Of a DNA stretch of 64,000 nt, positions 35,701-47,959 are shown piece by piece. How positions within the stretch are numbered: position 1 is the stretch's first letter; every line of letters begins with the position of its first letter. Origin of the DNA: Haemonchus contortus. Its lineage: Eukaryota; Nematoda; Chromadorea; Rhabditida; Trichostrongylidae. The translations under genes were made by a program, and so were the position numbers. The stretch covers positions 39,305,920 through 39,369,919 of the forward strand of contig LS997566.1 of the NCBI GenBank assembly GCA_000469685.2, given 5' to 3'. The notes beneath the pieces were generated by a model. The model did no database searches. It saw only the letters and a program-made list of their open reading frames with translations, and was not told the origin of the DNA.

Positions 35701-38700
35701 GCAATCTGATCATGTTCCAGATATTCCAAAGGGCATGAACTCAAAATCGACTGAAAATACAGATGATGGTCCTTCTAGAATCTCTTTCCCTTTTGTCATG
35801 TCTAAAGTGTACGAGCGGTAATGCCGAACACAATAGATGAGGACATGAATATACGGTGCGAATAAGTGCAGACGCCAACAACTTTAGTTTCACCAAAATG
35901 TGGTACCGTAACAAACACCTTACTCTACCTAAGGATATTGCAGCTTTGCAGTGAAATAGGGTTGGGTAGGGTGAAATATGCTCTAGTTAGACATATCCAA
36001 ATTTTGCGCGATTTGCTCTACTAAGAAAGAAGTTATGAACGAAAAAGCGTCAAAGCATTTCACCGAAGACTTTTGAGCGCTACTGTATATATATAAATCA
36101 CATACATATACGCAGACAAATCATGAGCCACCCTCGACGAATCTTATATAGTAGAATTTTTCAATCGAGCCAATCATATGTGAGTTTTCAGAGAAACTCG
36201 TCGATACCGACTTCGTCCTATTTGTATCAGTGTTGGCCTCTGATTGTGTTGAGAGCGCATTAGCTTATTCCAGGCATTGCGTGACTGATGAAATTACCAA
36301 GAGGTTAGCTTGAAAGGTCGAAATCTTCTTACTAGTTTAATATGAGATGGTACGAGTTATTAAAACGTAAAGTATAAAGATCCCGCAGTTTTACGGAATA
36401 CCACAAAGCCAAAAATAATCCTCACATGTGCCATAGATATATTTGAGCGTTCTTTCTAGCATAACGTACTGTCACTGGGACAAACTGCACTCGTCCACTT
36501 GCTTGATTCCGCCTTCTCGCCCTTCACTTGCCGATTTTATAGTGACATATGTAGTAACGGTCTTCGATCGTGGCGTTGTTTGGTGGATGGTCGCAGCTGA
36601 GCAAAATGGGGTTGAATTTGAGAAATGCGAGGGAGCACGGTAATCCTTCATCAGTGTACAATATAATCATCTTCTACCTAACCTCTAGTCGCTCACCAAT
36701 GGTTCGAGGCCTCGAATGTGAGCCTGCGAACATCACCAGACATTCTCCGTTCAAAAGTCATTCGATACGTTTGACTGGGTGAATGTATAACGGCCGGAAC
36801 ACTTTTCTGGTGCCCCTCTAAGAAAATTTCAGCTACCCAGTACACATTACAACCTTCTCGCCTCAGGTATGACATTGCTGACATTAGTTTGCACACACCT
36901 TTGTGTCTGCTGAAGTCTTTCGCTCTTATTGACCCAGCAGTTGCTCTGTTTATGAGATAATCGACGGAAACCCATTTGTTATGAAACATCCGAAAGTTGT
37001 CATAACAGCGAAAACATAAAAAGTCTCAGAGGATGAAGCTTCAATAGAATTTAAATAGAAGCCTGACACATATTATGAATTTAGGCCAGTAGCCGGTTAT
37101 ATGAACATATGTCCGCATCTATTAAAAGAAATAACACCAGCACGGCTTGATGCATGGGAAGCCACTCTCAAGCACGAACTATTCCATACATTATCGTTCT
37201 CAATGTCGCTCTTCCCATACTTTCCAGGAGCAGGAGAACCTCAATGGTAGGAGTGGTTGACTGATGCTTCTGCATAGTAGTAGTTTGAGGCTACATCCAG
37301 TTATTGCGGCATATGCGATATCGAAATGAAGCAGCAAACGCTCTGAAAATCCATGAATGTATCGCTTTCATTTATGCAGAAATATGTGTCCCTTTTCTCA
37401 TTGCTGCGTCCTTCTTGTTCGACAGTGGTTTTGTAGTCTTCTGAACCCCAAGACCTGAATTCCAAAAATGAATCCTCTTTGAAGAGCGCTTCGACAAAAA
37501 AATCTGTGTTGAGTAATTCCGGCTCCGTCATTATGGTGACGACTCAATGGTTGTGTTGAGATCGCCAGATTACTGCTCGTCGTGATCGCCAAAGAGAGAC
37601 TCAGAAGAGTAGCACAGGATTGGCATTCAAGCCCAGTCAAGGAAAATCAAGTATTCTCCAAACCGATTTTTCTTTCCGTTCCGGTGGTAAAGAGAAATAG
37701 TTAATACTAGCAGGAAAGAAGAAGAGATTTGTCAGAAAAGAAAACAACAGGCATACGCGCGTGCGCGTGACACGGCGCTTCTGGAGTACAGCGTTAACCG
37801 TTGAGCGTTTAGCGCTTAGGGCTCGAAGGCCACGTCAGCGCCCGCCCCGCCGCTGACGGTATATGCATTCGATCATATTGTTTTTCAAGCAGAACTACGC
37901 GAAACTCCTTTTTAATAGTAAACACTCGTGAACAAGAACATTGTACACAATTGAAGAATGTGGACCACACAACTAGGAATTCGATCAAGTAATAAGTTAC
38001 GGCCGATGTGTACGGTATCGATTGACAGGCACTGTTGCCAACAGAACGCCGGTGCACAGCGAACAACGCTCATCCCTCAGCATTCACTGCTCCGCCCTGA
38101 ACGCACAACACTCTACTCTGACAGATTTTCTTGATGAAGCCCAACTTTATCGAGTGGAATCATTTTGCAGTGGAGCTGGTTTTGGCGATTTAGAGATTAA
38201 CGACAGTGACAGCAATACAATTGAACTTTTGCATGATAATTTGCGGCCGCACTGAGCAACATGGGTCCACTCTCATGCATGAGGTGCTATCAAAGCTGCA
38301 ATTTTTGAATGCGTCATGATACATTCGCTGTGAAGACTAGAAACAACTCGAACGCTTTTTATTGGCAGGAACGAGTTTGAATACGTCATTCCTAATGTTG
38401 TTCACCGCTTCACGCGCTTCGATTGGGAAACTTCAAAAGGAGCAGTGAGTGAAAAAACGTAGTCTTGAGAAAACATTGTCTTTCCTGCCTTCTCTTATCA
38501 GATAAATGCGCTAAAAACTTTTTCTAACAACGTCGAACAATAATTTCAGGTGAAACATAACATTCATATGATAGTCACGCGAAAAGTTCGAGAGGAAGCT
38601 CGACGGCACTTCAACTGTTCTACCTTAGAGGGAGCAGAGCTCGAAAATCAGGGAATTTCTGGAACGCTCGGCAGTCACTGGGAGAAACGTGCCTTCGAGG

Positions 38701-41700
38701 TAGAACTTTCTTTCCACTGCTTCGCTTTTGGTATCAGAGAATGTTGAGCTGAGGAAAGCTACGGAAAAGGGGTAAAATTGAGGGGAGAGACTGACATTCT
38801 GTACATGGTCAGAGGCATCACCGCAGTACATGCTGAAAGCTAGAGGTTGGCAGAGTACAGGTCTTGAAAAATTTCGGCACCTTTCGAATTTCTAACTCGA
38901 ACAGTCATTCGCATTAAAAAAATTTAAAAAGTAGGAAAATGCGGATGAGGAAAAGGTAGGTCACCATCATTACTGATCTCAAGATCATTTCAACCCACTG
39001 GGTCCTGGTCCATTATACTCCCATTATACTTATCAAACATGCATTGAAAGGTGAAAAAAGTGCTGTGAATTCTGCAAGGATCGCTCTGACATAGCAGCCA
39101 GAGGCCTTCGCAAAAATAAGAGCACAACTTCAGCGAGACAATGCAAATGACACTTTTTGATTTGAGCTCGCACTTACGAGGCACCGTTGCCCAGTTCTTG
39201 GAAATGCACCGTCTTTTTCAGTGGGGCAGAGGGAGGGGTCGAGTACGATCAAAACTCAATGTTCACTTTCTTAAGAACGAGTTAATGACTGCTGATTCTA
39301 CGCACCTGCCCGTCCTATCTCGCCTGTCGCTGGCATTACTTGAAGACTCTGGATGGTACAAAGTGAATTACGAGTTAGTCCTCCTTTATGACGCATTTGA
39401 GACCAAGCCTTTCTTCACTTACGAGCTTCCGTTTCTTCTTCGAGATTGCCTTATCGTTTCAGTAAGGCTGAAGATATGGAGTGGGGGAAGAATCTCGGAT
39501 GCAATTTCGCTACAAAGAGTTGTTTGACTTGGATGAAATTGAATCCATCAGATCCTTATCCATTTTGCACAGTTCCCAGAGGCTACAGGTGATGAGCATT
39601 TTTCATCGGCTGCAAAAGCCAGGCGGTTAGACCTGCAGTGGTTGTCTTTTCAACTCTTTCTCTAGAGAAATGGTAATAACTACTCCTTACCGTCTAATTC
39701 ACGTTGCTCATTTATGCATCCGCAATATTTGAGAACTTGCTGACCGCTGTTCTTCCTTGAAGATCGAATGTCGATCGAATACCCTAGGATCAGAGCTACT
39801 CTTCTACGGCATTTGAACAAGTTTCAACGTTGTACTCTGAAAAATGAAACACTGACAGATGGAGAAGCTTCCGTCAGGGTTTGTTAAGGGTTCAATATTG
39901 ATAGGTGACCATTCACTTCAAAAGTTCATTGTACGCAAATCTCGCAACGCTTCAAATGGTAAGATTCATCGACTCTACAGCAACAGAACCTTGCTACAAT
40001 TTAACGCAAATGATGAGCTTTTTTGCATCAGCATCCAGGTTCAACAGACTCTCGATGTTCGCCTGTTGAGGAGAAAAGCGGTTTTCAATAGATTTTACAA
40101 TAAGAGATCCCACTCCGCTACCTTGTAATGTGTGGTCACTTTCTGCCTTTGCAGGTGTGCCGCAAAGCGATTAGAGAAACTGCAATGTAACCTCGTGACA
40201 ACAGGCAAAATCCCCTCCAAAGATATTCCGCCAGAGTACGACTACAATATTAAAAACCTGTACCATGACAAAAAAGGACAGTCAGTTGTAGGATTCGGAG
40301 CAGTAGATACAGCAGATTTCTGCCCCTACTATATGGTGAGTTACGCTAGTTTTTCTACTTCTCTTACAATCATATCAGTTAGCTATAAGCACTTCGAAAC
40401 ACTTTGATCCAAGCCGAATTTTGAGCCAACGATAGAAAAGTAGCATCAGACACTGTTTGATTACTACCTCACAGATCACGACCTCCAAAACTCTGAAACT
40501 GATCTAAACTGAAAAATTTCGTTTTTAACTTTAGAGCACCGCCCTTCTTGCGAATGTGACACCCTCATGTACACGTCCTGTGACTACGAAACAAGATCCA
40601 TTCCAGGTGAGCAGTCATCATCCATTTGCAGACGAAAGTGAGTCAGTCTTTCAAAAACACATAGATATGGGTACCGATATAAAGCTGCGCTTGGGTACCA
40701 ACAGTAGAAATACGAGTCAACTTTTTCTTCTCTTACTTTTTCTCCAAGCTGCTCTATATTAGTTTCAGATCAACAAACTGTGTCGAGATGAGAAAAGGGG
40801 TGTTCGATACCTCCCTCCTTTTTCAGTTCTCATTTCTCAAAAATCTGAACAAAGTTCTCAATATTACAAATTATCTTCTTTGAATGATATAAAACATCAT
40901 GCTACCAGCACACAATGATAGCGGGGACGGAAATCAACAGGCAATGGACACTCATTGTTGGTTGTCAACCTAATACTTTATTATCAAGGCGCCCAGTGGG
41001 AAATAGCGGGAGGCGTGAAATCGAGTAAAGCTAGAGCTAGGTAGCTCACCGGAACTCGCCATGAAAAAAATTCTTCTACAGACACACTCTTTGACATCTC
41101 GTTGTTTGGATATGAATATAATGGTCAAAGTGGATAGCGAGATTTCGAAATTCATGTGGATGCATTCTGTTGGTTGTTTCGAGGTGAATCGATTTCAAAA
41201 CTGTAACGTTGAAGAAAACATACAAAATATGGAATAAAGGCAGTGGGCTGGCTGGCAAGGCATAAACGGATGCGCTTCAATCCTATCACCGTTTGCTCTG
41301 CGATTTGCAGCGCAGTCGTCGCGCGGTGCAAATCAGTTTCCCATCAAACACAGGGATAGTTGAGTGCAAAATAGATAGGCTATTGAGAAAGTAACAAGAT
41401 CTAGTCGCGGCCAATTCAAATTTAGGTAGAACAATTCAAAACGCAAAACCCTTACGCAGTGACCTGCTTTGCGCGCGACGTTGGCGTCATGACCCAGATT
41501 CGTCGATTGTTCCCCAGATTGAGCTTACTATGGGTAAGAATATTGCACACGCGCAAGTGAATTAATACTCACAGCGACTTCACAAGTGAAGCTCGCCAGG
41601 CATTCTAATCCTCCATTTTGCAAAAGGTTTCTAAATTTCTTGAACGCAGAGTTTAGTTCGAATAACACTTCGCCAATACTCCTGATGTGTCCTGCTAATC

Positions 41701-44700
41701 TAATCACTCGAATGATGAACTCAAAGTAGAACGATAAGATGTCAGAATACCGTCATGGAAACTGGGCAACTACTTATCGAAGAGTTTCGTAGTAGAAACA
41801 CTATACTTTTTGGGCTTTTAGGCCTTCTCTGAGACGTCCTCGAGTGGGACCAACTCGCTCACCGTGCCCACTACTTTCATTGGCATTATGTGGACAAGTC
41901 ATATCCAAGACGCCCAATCTTTTATAGATGCCTGAGACGTAAGGCTCCGACATCTCACCAAGGGAGGGTTTCAAATTCCCATGGAGCTTTGGATAGAGAG
42001 CTAGGTTAATGTTATTCACAAACTAAGAGTTTAAAACCGCTATATGAGTCTCCCAAAAAAGTAATGAGACCTCGAAATTTGCTTGGTCAATGCCTGGAGA
42101 GGTAGTGCCAGTTGTCCGCAACCGCCGAAAGGGTCGCCGAAACGCACCGGCAGACTTCTTCACTCTCCAGGCAAGCGAGCTGAGTTTGCTTCCCGACGCT
42201 GCCTCCATTTCTGAAAATTGTGCTTTCTTTCTATTTACCCTTTACTGTCCCTTTTTGCCGAGAATGGGCTGTATTTCTACCAATTTTTTTTCAGAGAGAT
42301 GAAACAGACTAGAATTTTGCCTAGAGGTAATTTGACCCACAGAACACGAATAGCGCATCCATTCGTCATGAAAATGCCTGTAAATATGATATCCATAGTT
42401 TAACACGCCGGCGTCTGTGGTGCGAGCGTCAGGCATTTTCATGACGAATGGATGCGATATTCGTGTTCTACGGGTCGAATTACCCCTCTAGGCGAGTTTC
42501 TAGTCGGTTTCATCTTCTTGAAAAAAATTCGTTAGAAATCACCCCTCTCAACAAATTGGGGGAGTAAAGGCAATATGGTGCCAAATGCTCATACCGTTTC
42601 TTTGTATCTGATTAAGGCGAATCGTTTCCCCATATGTAATAACAACTTCGTCATCGTAGAATACGAGCCGTACTCATTTGATCCCTGTAGTCGATAGACT
42701 CATTTGCAAAATGTTGGTCGTATGTTGTGTAAAACGTCTACATACGTTCCGAATTGACCCTGCGGTTACTGTGTAGGCACGGCAAACTGATTCTTGTCAT
42801 GAAGAGGCATTGAGGGGACAAAGTATGATCTTTGTGACTCTTTTGATAATATAATACAAAAGGATGGTCCATGACACTTAAAGTATTGGAGATTGCTCGA
42901 CTAGTTGCTTGAAGGGTGCGTTGAAGACAAAACGTATGGGTTCGGTGTGGCAGAGGCTGTTCCTATGAGGCACTGGCTAGTGCCACTGAATTGGGCCACT
43001 AGGCATCTAGGTGGACTCATGTAGCAGTTTTGGTTCCTAAATTTGTAAATAGCATTAAGTACTCTATTGATGTACCTACTGTACCTATTCAAAGTCCCAT
43101 GGAAGGTTGGAACCCTTCTCCGGTCTGCCAATGTGACTTCTCTGGATGCGTCATGAAATCATCTCACCTATTAAGTATGTCATAAAGCACCCTTCCTGAA
43201 TGATCCATTTTAGTCAACCGATTATCCCCCAAATCAAGGATCGGTTAATTGATTCTTTTTATGGGGTGAAAAAGGCTCTGGCTCTCATTCCCGTGAATCT
43301 GAAAGTTGGTTGCATGGGCACACCTTGGAACGAGATCGATCAGCGCCATCGGTTCTACGTCGTGAAGAATTTCTGATAAATCAAACTCAAACTCTCACCG
43401 TGAAACAAATTTTCACTTTCAGAGCGTATGCAAAAATAATCTTCTCATGGTCAGGACGCAACAATCGGATTTTCATCCGTGCTACCGCAAGGGGCAGATA
43501 ATACACGTAGAGGAGGTACTGAATCATTACACTTCAATCTTCTATCCAAACTGACTGAATATGACTTGACCGCTGAGCGTTGTGATGGTGATCCTTAGTG
43601 CAGCTGAGAGGCATTGAATTTGAATCTATTAGGTTGGCAAGAAGTTCTGCGACAAAAATCCAAAGCGTCATAACCCTTGTATAATTGATGTATTGATAGC
43701 AATGATGATCAACTTCTTGGACATCTCCCAAGCGATCAACATACGAGTCAACAAGGGCACGCGGGTAGCGGAACTTCTATTCAAACTACCAAGTCCGCTC
43801 TGCAGAGTGCGGCCAATCTTTTGAAGTCGTCTCGCGGCTTCAAAGTGCATTCACGGTATTTCACTCAACTCCTCTCTGATCGGTTGGACTCCATTTTTCA
43901 ATGCCTTCATCTATTTTTTGGTTTGCTTTGATTATTATTTCTAGTTTTTCGTTCTCGTCTCTGTCATGATCAAGGATTTGAGAATCAACCTATTATACAC
44001 GATGAACGATCGAGACCGCATGGAGAAAGAAAGAAATGACCAGTAATAGTAAATGATTAAAGAATTCTGACTCACAGATTGCGCTGCAATCATCAAATGC
44101 ATTTCGGCGACACGCAGCGGCCGCGGCTAGACGCGAATTTCGAGGAGTGCTCACATTCAGAGCACGCACTGCATTAAGGTCGACAGAGCACGTCGAAATT
44201 TCACATTAGACACCCGTAAAAAGTTCATTTTCATTTCATTTCATTTTCATTAAAAATCGCAGCTTGATGTGATCTGAACTAGGCAGTTGATGATTTCTTC
44301 GAGTCACAACTTCTTGACTTCTCGACAGAAAGCATCAGTGAATCAAATCTCTTGCACTCTCCAGTGAATACGTCTCTAAAATTCGGTTGATAAGAAAAGT
44401 CTAGACATAAACCCATAGTCACTTTCGTACAGTCGCAGAACTTTCTTGCAAACAATTATTTGTGAGTCTCATTAAATTAAATCCAATAAAGAGTATTTGC
44501 TGAAGAAACTGACCATAGGAGGAAGTCGGTTCTTCCCCTGTTTTCTTTGCCATTATTGGCTACATAGTGAACTAGTTAGAAAAGGAACATGCTCGTTTTG
44601 CAAAGCCAGAGCTGATTCACGCAGAGCAAAGCTTTCCATTTAGGTTTCGAGTTCATATGGTCGCGGCACAACTGAATTTCAAATAGTCTGCCCATCTTGC

Positions 44701-44856
44701 TTGGAAATTTGCGATCCTCGATTCTGCTCAACAGAGAAATTTAAGGATTCAATCCGCGATGATCCAAGAATTGTTATCATGTCCATTAAGGACTTCCATT
44801 TTGGGGTTGAGGTCATTCCAGTATCACTATTAATGTTATTCCTAAGCATTTGGTAG
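29718..44856 (+). CDS. Leishmanolysin-like (M8) zinc metalloprotease, copy 2
   Basis: Paralogue of the gene at 2136-15410. Exons: 29718-29852, 31573-31680, 32178-32286, 33004-33058, 36192-36303, 37085-37246, 38369-38444, 38550-38699, 39276-39373, 39463-39588, 40155-40335, 40535-40606, 41082-41183, 43423-43515, 44644-44856, about 597 aa visible. The first exon start is approximate and the signal peptide is not found. The first two exons carry a propeptide-like region: a dibasic site RSKR, WIRIRIEYDESFRK, then ALHYFETTLKVRR. The zinc site is HELFH at 37173-37187, the third ligand is in HWEKR at 38676, then NELMT and LALLEDSGWY. The C-terminus has VCPSCLEICDPRFC and a hydrophobic end VSLLMLFLSIW. 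All phases agree and no stop interrupts the model. The last exon uses an acceptor shifted upstream relative to copy 1. Introns hold a mariner, a MITE and a foldback absent from copy 1. Confidence 0.88.
30063..31297 (-). mobile_element. mariner transposon with broken transposase
   Basis: The ends share GTGTCCATAAA.TTCGTTGG in inverted orientation, at 30067 and 31293, with TA at 30063-30064 and 31296-31297. The minus strand encodes a mariner transposase from about 31132: W-rich helix-turn-helix (WMSKWWTRFTNGNYGIED, RSGRPATVD), then QDEKWIYY, WDNARPH and HPPYSPDISSCDYHIF, which hold the three catalytic Asp residues of the DD34D class. An in-frame TGA follows SKKR, and at least one frameshift separates the first Asp block from the second. 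The element lies in the intron 29853-31572 of protease copy 2, antisense to it. Confidence 0.92.
34920..35310. repeat. Dispersed repeat, copy B
   Basis: Diverged relative of 20160-20560, same orientation, within intron 33059-36191 of protease copy 2. The shared blocks include GCGATGGAAGATTGGAGCGC, GTTCCAATGCGG, TGGCGGGAGGCGG and TTGCCGCATGCCGCAA. Confidence 0.6.
35561..36085. mobile_element. Complete Tc1-type MITE
   Basis: Perfect 30-base terminal inverted repeats, 35561-35590 and 36056-36085, start CAGTAGCGCTCAAAAGTCTT. TA flanks both ends (35559-35560, 36086-36087). The 525-bp interior has no transposase. The element is in intron 33059-36191 of protease copy 2. Copy 1 has only a CA-rich stretch at the equivalent place (about 3550-3600). 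A relative occupies the left edge of the window. Confidence 0.9.
37312..38240. mobile_element. Uncharacterised ~0.9 kb insertion in copy 2 intron
   Basis: The intron between the HExxH exon and the next one is 189 bases in copy 1 (5157-5345) but 1122 in copy 2 (37247-38368). Alignment breaks after TATTGCGGC near 37312 and resumes before AATTTTTGAATGCGT near 38307. The extra DNA has short open frames on both strands without recognisable motifs, and no convincing inverted ends were found. Probably a transposon fragment; limits are approximate. Confidence 0.5.
42239..42570. mobile_element. Foldback element with ~150 bp arms
   Basis: The sequence from CCTTTACT at 42239 inward is repeated in reverse complement from AGTAAAGG ending at 42570. 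The arms diverge at the outer ends and are closest near the centre, where CATTCGTCATGAAAATGCCT and its complement occur, leaving a loop of about 48 bases. No coding capacity. It lies in the intron 41184-43422 of protease copy 2 and is absent at the matching site of copy 1 near 11930. Confidence 0.8.
43629..44457. mobile_element. Ancient mariner-like relic in intron (copy 2)
   Basis: Counterpart of 13792-14967 in the duplicated block. The left border has TTAGGTTGGCAAGAAGTTCT, and the inverted right border near 44433-44457 has GTCGCAGAACTTTCTTGCAA. The interior is shorter than in copy 1 through deletions. No transposase is readable. Confidence 0.5.
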
Positions 44857-45164
44857 AGAAACGTGAATTAAGCAAAATCCAACCAATCTTCTGTACTATT
44901 TTCTGTAATTCTACATGGAAAAAAAGCCTGAAAAATCTATATATTTGAGCAAAGAATTAAGCGAACCTATTACTTCCATTATTTTTAATATTAATACCAT
45001 TTGCGTTGTGTGAATAAAATGAATTTAATTGCATTCAGTCTGGTAAACAACTTCAGAATTATAAATATTCATATCTACAGCTTTCCACATTAGTAAACGA
45101 GATGACTCCGCACCTCTATTTCTCAACTGCTACGGTGACCCACTATGTGGAGGCCTGCACGCAA

Positions 45165-45700
45165 TCAGAAACCCAAGCTTGTACGAGGGTGGATATCAAT
45201 GTGGAGAATACAGTGTTGGAAAACGTCGACAAATTTACTTATCTCGGAAGTACGATAATCCATGATGGCGATATCAAAAGAATTTGTAGCCGGATTGCAA
45301 AAATTACAGATGTGTTCAAAAGACTCCAACCAGTATGCTTATAACCGTCCATATCTCGGAGCATCAAGATCCGCTTGTACTCTGGTAATGTGATACCGAC
45401 AGCAAGTTGTGCAAGCGAAAAATGAAAACATATGGCGAGTTCAGTCAAAAAGATGGATGCTTTCCACTAGAGATGTCTGCAAAAGATCATGAAGTTAGGA
45501 TACACGAATTACGTAACGAATGAGGAAGTTCTGCGCCGCTCTGGTATGAGTAGCCTTCACGTGATAGTGGCACAGCGTAGACTCCGATTGGCCAGTCACG
45601 TGTCGCGTATGCCGCAGCAACGTATCCCAAAAATGACTGTGAACAGCGCGTTCATAAAACTAAGATCGCCCTCGAATTTGGTATTTGCAGGATAAGCAGA
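45165..45700 (+). mobile_element. Non-LTR retrotransposon 3' fragment
   Basis: Plus-strand reading gives a piece typical of the C-terminal end of LINE reverse transcriptases: NVDKFTYLGSTIIHDGDIKR followed by ICSRIAKITDVFKRL, then stop. After a frame break comes NEEVLRRSGM and, further on, RRLRLASHVSRMPQQRIP. Both match the usual order 'F.YLGS' then 'GH..RM' in such elements. No upstream endonuclease or polymerase core remains. The fragment begins where alignment with copy 1 near 15780 breaks. Confidence 0.75.
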
Positions 45701-45799
45701 CAAGCACATGTCTTTGTGAAACAACCATTCGATTCTTCACCTTCAATAGCTCCTATATACCTGCATTTGTGTGCTCAACTTTCATATTAACATTTATCC

Positions 45800-47110
45800 A
45801 ACTTATATAATCGACTAAGTGTGTCTGTTGGTGTGTTTGTGTGTATATGTGTGTGTTTGTCTGATCGGAAATTCGTAACTCCTGTCCTACTGTAGCTAAA
45901 ACAGTCAAATTTGAAAGAAAAAAGAATCACGACGGGAACACTGATGGTGGGTGATGGGAAGTGACAACAATATATAGAAACTGATGAGGAGCCTTTCATG
46001 GCAAAATACACAGGATCCGTAAGGTGGTGTAGGATGCGAAGAGACCGCCAGCGATTGGTGACAGGGAATGATAACAAGTGATAGGGTCTGATAAGAAGCC
46101 ATAGAAGACGAGAGCCACCACGTCTGTAACGCCCTTTATGTTAACGATGAAGTTTTGGGAATTTGGTAGGTGGAGTGGGATGGGAAGGGACTATAGACCA
46201 ATGGTGCCAAGAACTGATAACATGTGACAAGAGCTGATAAAAAACCACAGAACATGAGAGCCACTAGATCTGTAACGCACATACTGTTAATAATAATAAG
46301 TTAATGTTAATGATAGTTAGATGTTAAAAATAAGTCGCACTCTCCCAGCTCACCGATTCCACGTGGGATGTCGGTATACCCGTGTTCCGAGGTTTCGGTT
46401 GAGCCCCTATAACCCCTGTTGTGGCGAGTGGGCACCATAGCCGACTGGTGCGGGTCTGTGCTACGTTCGGCCTCTGTATATTGTGTTCTGCAGCCACGTC
46501 AGTACGCTGATCTTGTGTGATGTGATAGACGGTCAGAGGTTCGTTCCTGAGCTTCAGTAGTGAAGTCTGTTCCAATGAGTTGAAAAGTGGTATAGGAACC
46601 CCCTGTCCTACAGGCCTTCCTGTCAAGAATTTTTCTGTTTGATCATTTCGTTAATTTTGTTTCTCTTACCTCTTAATCTCTCTTGTAATACAGAACCTGC
46701 GGCTTGAGCTTTCCTTTGTAGCGCGCTTTTTGAGCGCATTCATTAAATAAATAAATAAATAAATAAATAATGGGATCTCGGAGTTTTAATAGGTGATGTG
46801 AAATGTGACAGGATCGTAGGTACTCGGTGACGGGAGCTGAAATCAAAACCAAGACGCTACGTGCCAGCCACGGAACATTTTGGCGGTGACGAGATCGAGA
46901 ACGATTGGTACCAGGCCTAGAGCTTATAAAACTGATAAGGGTTGATGGAAATCCTTGAAGGGGTAGAGCCACTTTAATAATGGCCCTAACAGTGGAGCCT
47001 TGACAGCGAGGCGTGTGATGTGGAGTATGGTGTGATCGTAGACGGCAGATAATAGGAACTGATAACAGCTGATAGCAAATGATAAGGGCACTTATCAACT
47101 GAATTTAACA
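45800..47110. repeat. TG-rich start and degenerate minisatellite cluster
   Basis: A TG-rich stretch at about 45821-45862 leads into AAATTCGTAACTCCTGTCCTAC, the monomer start seen near 1560 and 18189. Degenerate units follow that share pieces such as CTGATAA, GAGAGCCAC and TCTGTAACGC (46060-46150, 46203-46300, and weaker traces to 47090). A pure (TAAA)n microsatellite lies at 46744-46770. No gene is seen. Confidence 0.65.
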
Positions 47111-47959
47111 ACTGTGGTATTTACGATGTATTCGTGATTACTACCCTTGGATTGCGACCACTACCCAGCAAGGTTTGTAACCCAGCGGGAGATTAGGGTC
47201 ACTTTCTGTTTTGATATCGTTTACGACAAAACCCATCTGACCGCCAATAATTTGGGATTCTCAACTAATGATGAGTCCATTAGTGAAGGATAGATGGCCT
47301 ATTAATATGAAGATTTGTGAGTACTACTCATTTCTTTGGTTGCTTATCAGTTGAACCTTTGATGGGTCACATTTTTCAGATGGAGAGGAAGAAATTGCCG
47401 TTTTTGATGGTGGGCGTAAGCATCCGCATACCCCAAATACCACTGGCGCTGCCCTGCTTATGCCAGCTCCCCTCTTTCTAGGTCCTGCGTCAAAGTTGTA
47501 GAGACTGTGACGAATTTCGTGCATAGAAAAGCCTAATTCGCCCAAGGGGAGGGGGGGGGGGGGTGGTGGACTACCGATCGCTAGAATTTAGAGAAGACGA
47601 AAGCCCGGCGTCAGCCGGGCGATCCAATTGGTATAGTTTATTTCCGATTTTTTTTTTGCAGATTCCCAAATATAGGATCACCACCGACAGCAGGGTTTCA
47701 AAATGCGGCAGAATTCGCACTGGGAGGGATCTGTATAGGATAGAATGTGTCGCGAGTTAATCGGAAGTGTTCGGAAGCAATAGGCACTTGCCTCGCGGAG
47801 ATCATCTTTCTTGAGAGGAAAAAGCACAGAATCGAAATTTTCGTGATACTGGGTTCTACACGAGAGCAATTAAAAGGGGAATCGTGGGATCTCTCAGTTC
47901 AGTTAGATATATTCAAAGACCACGGAGCCCTCGGGGTCATCGTGCCCGCGCAAGCTAAC

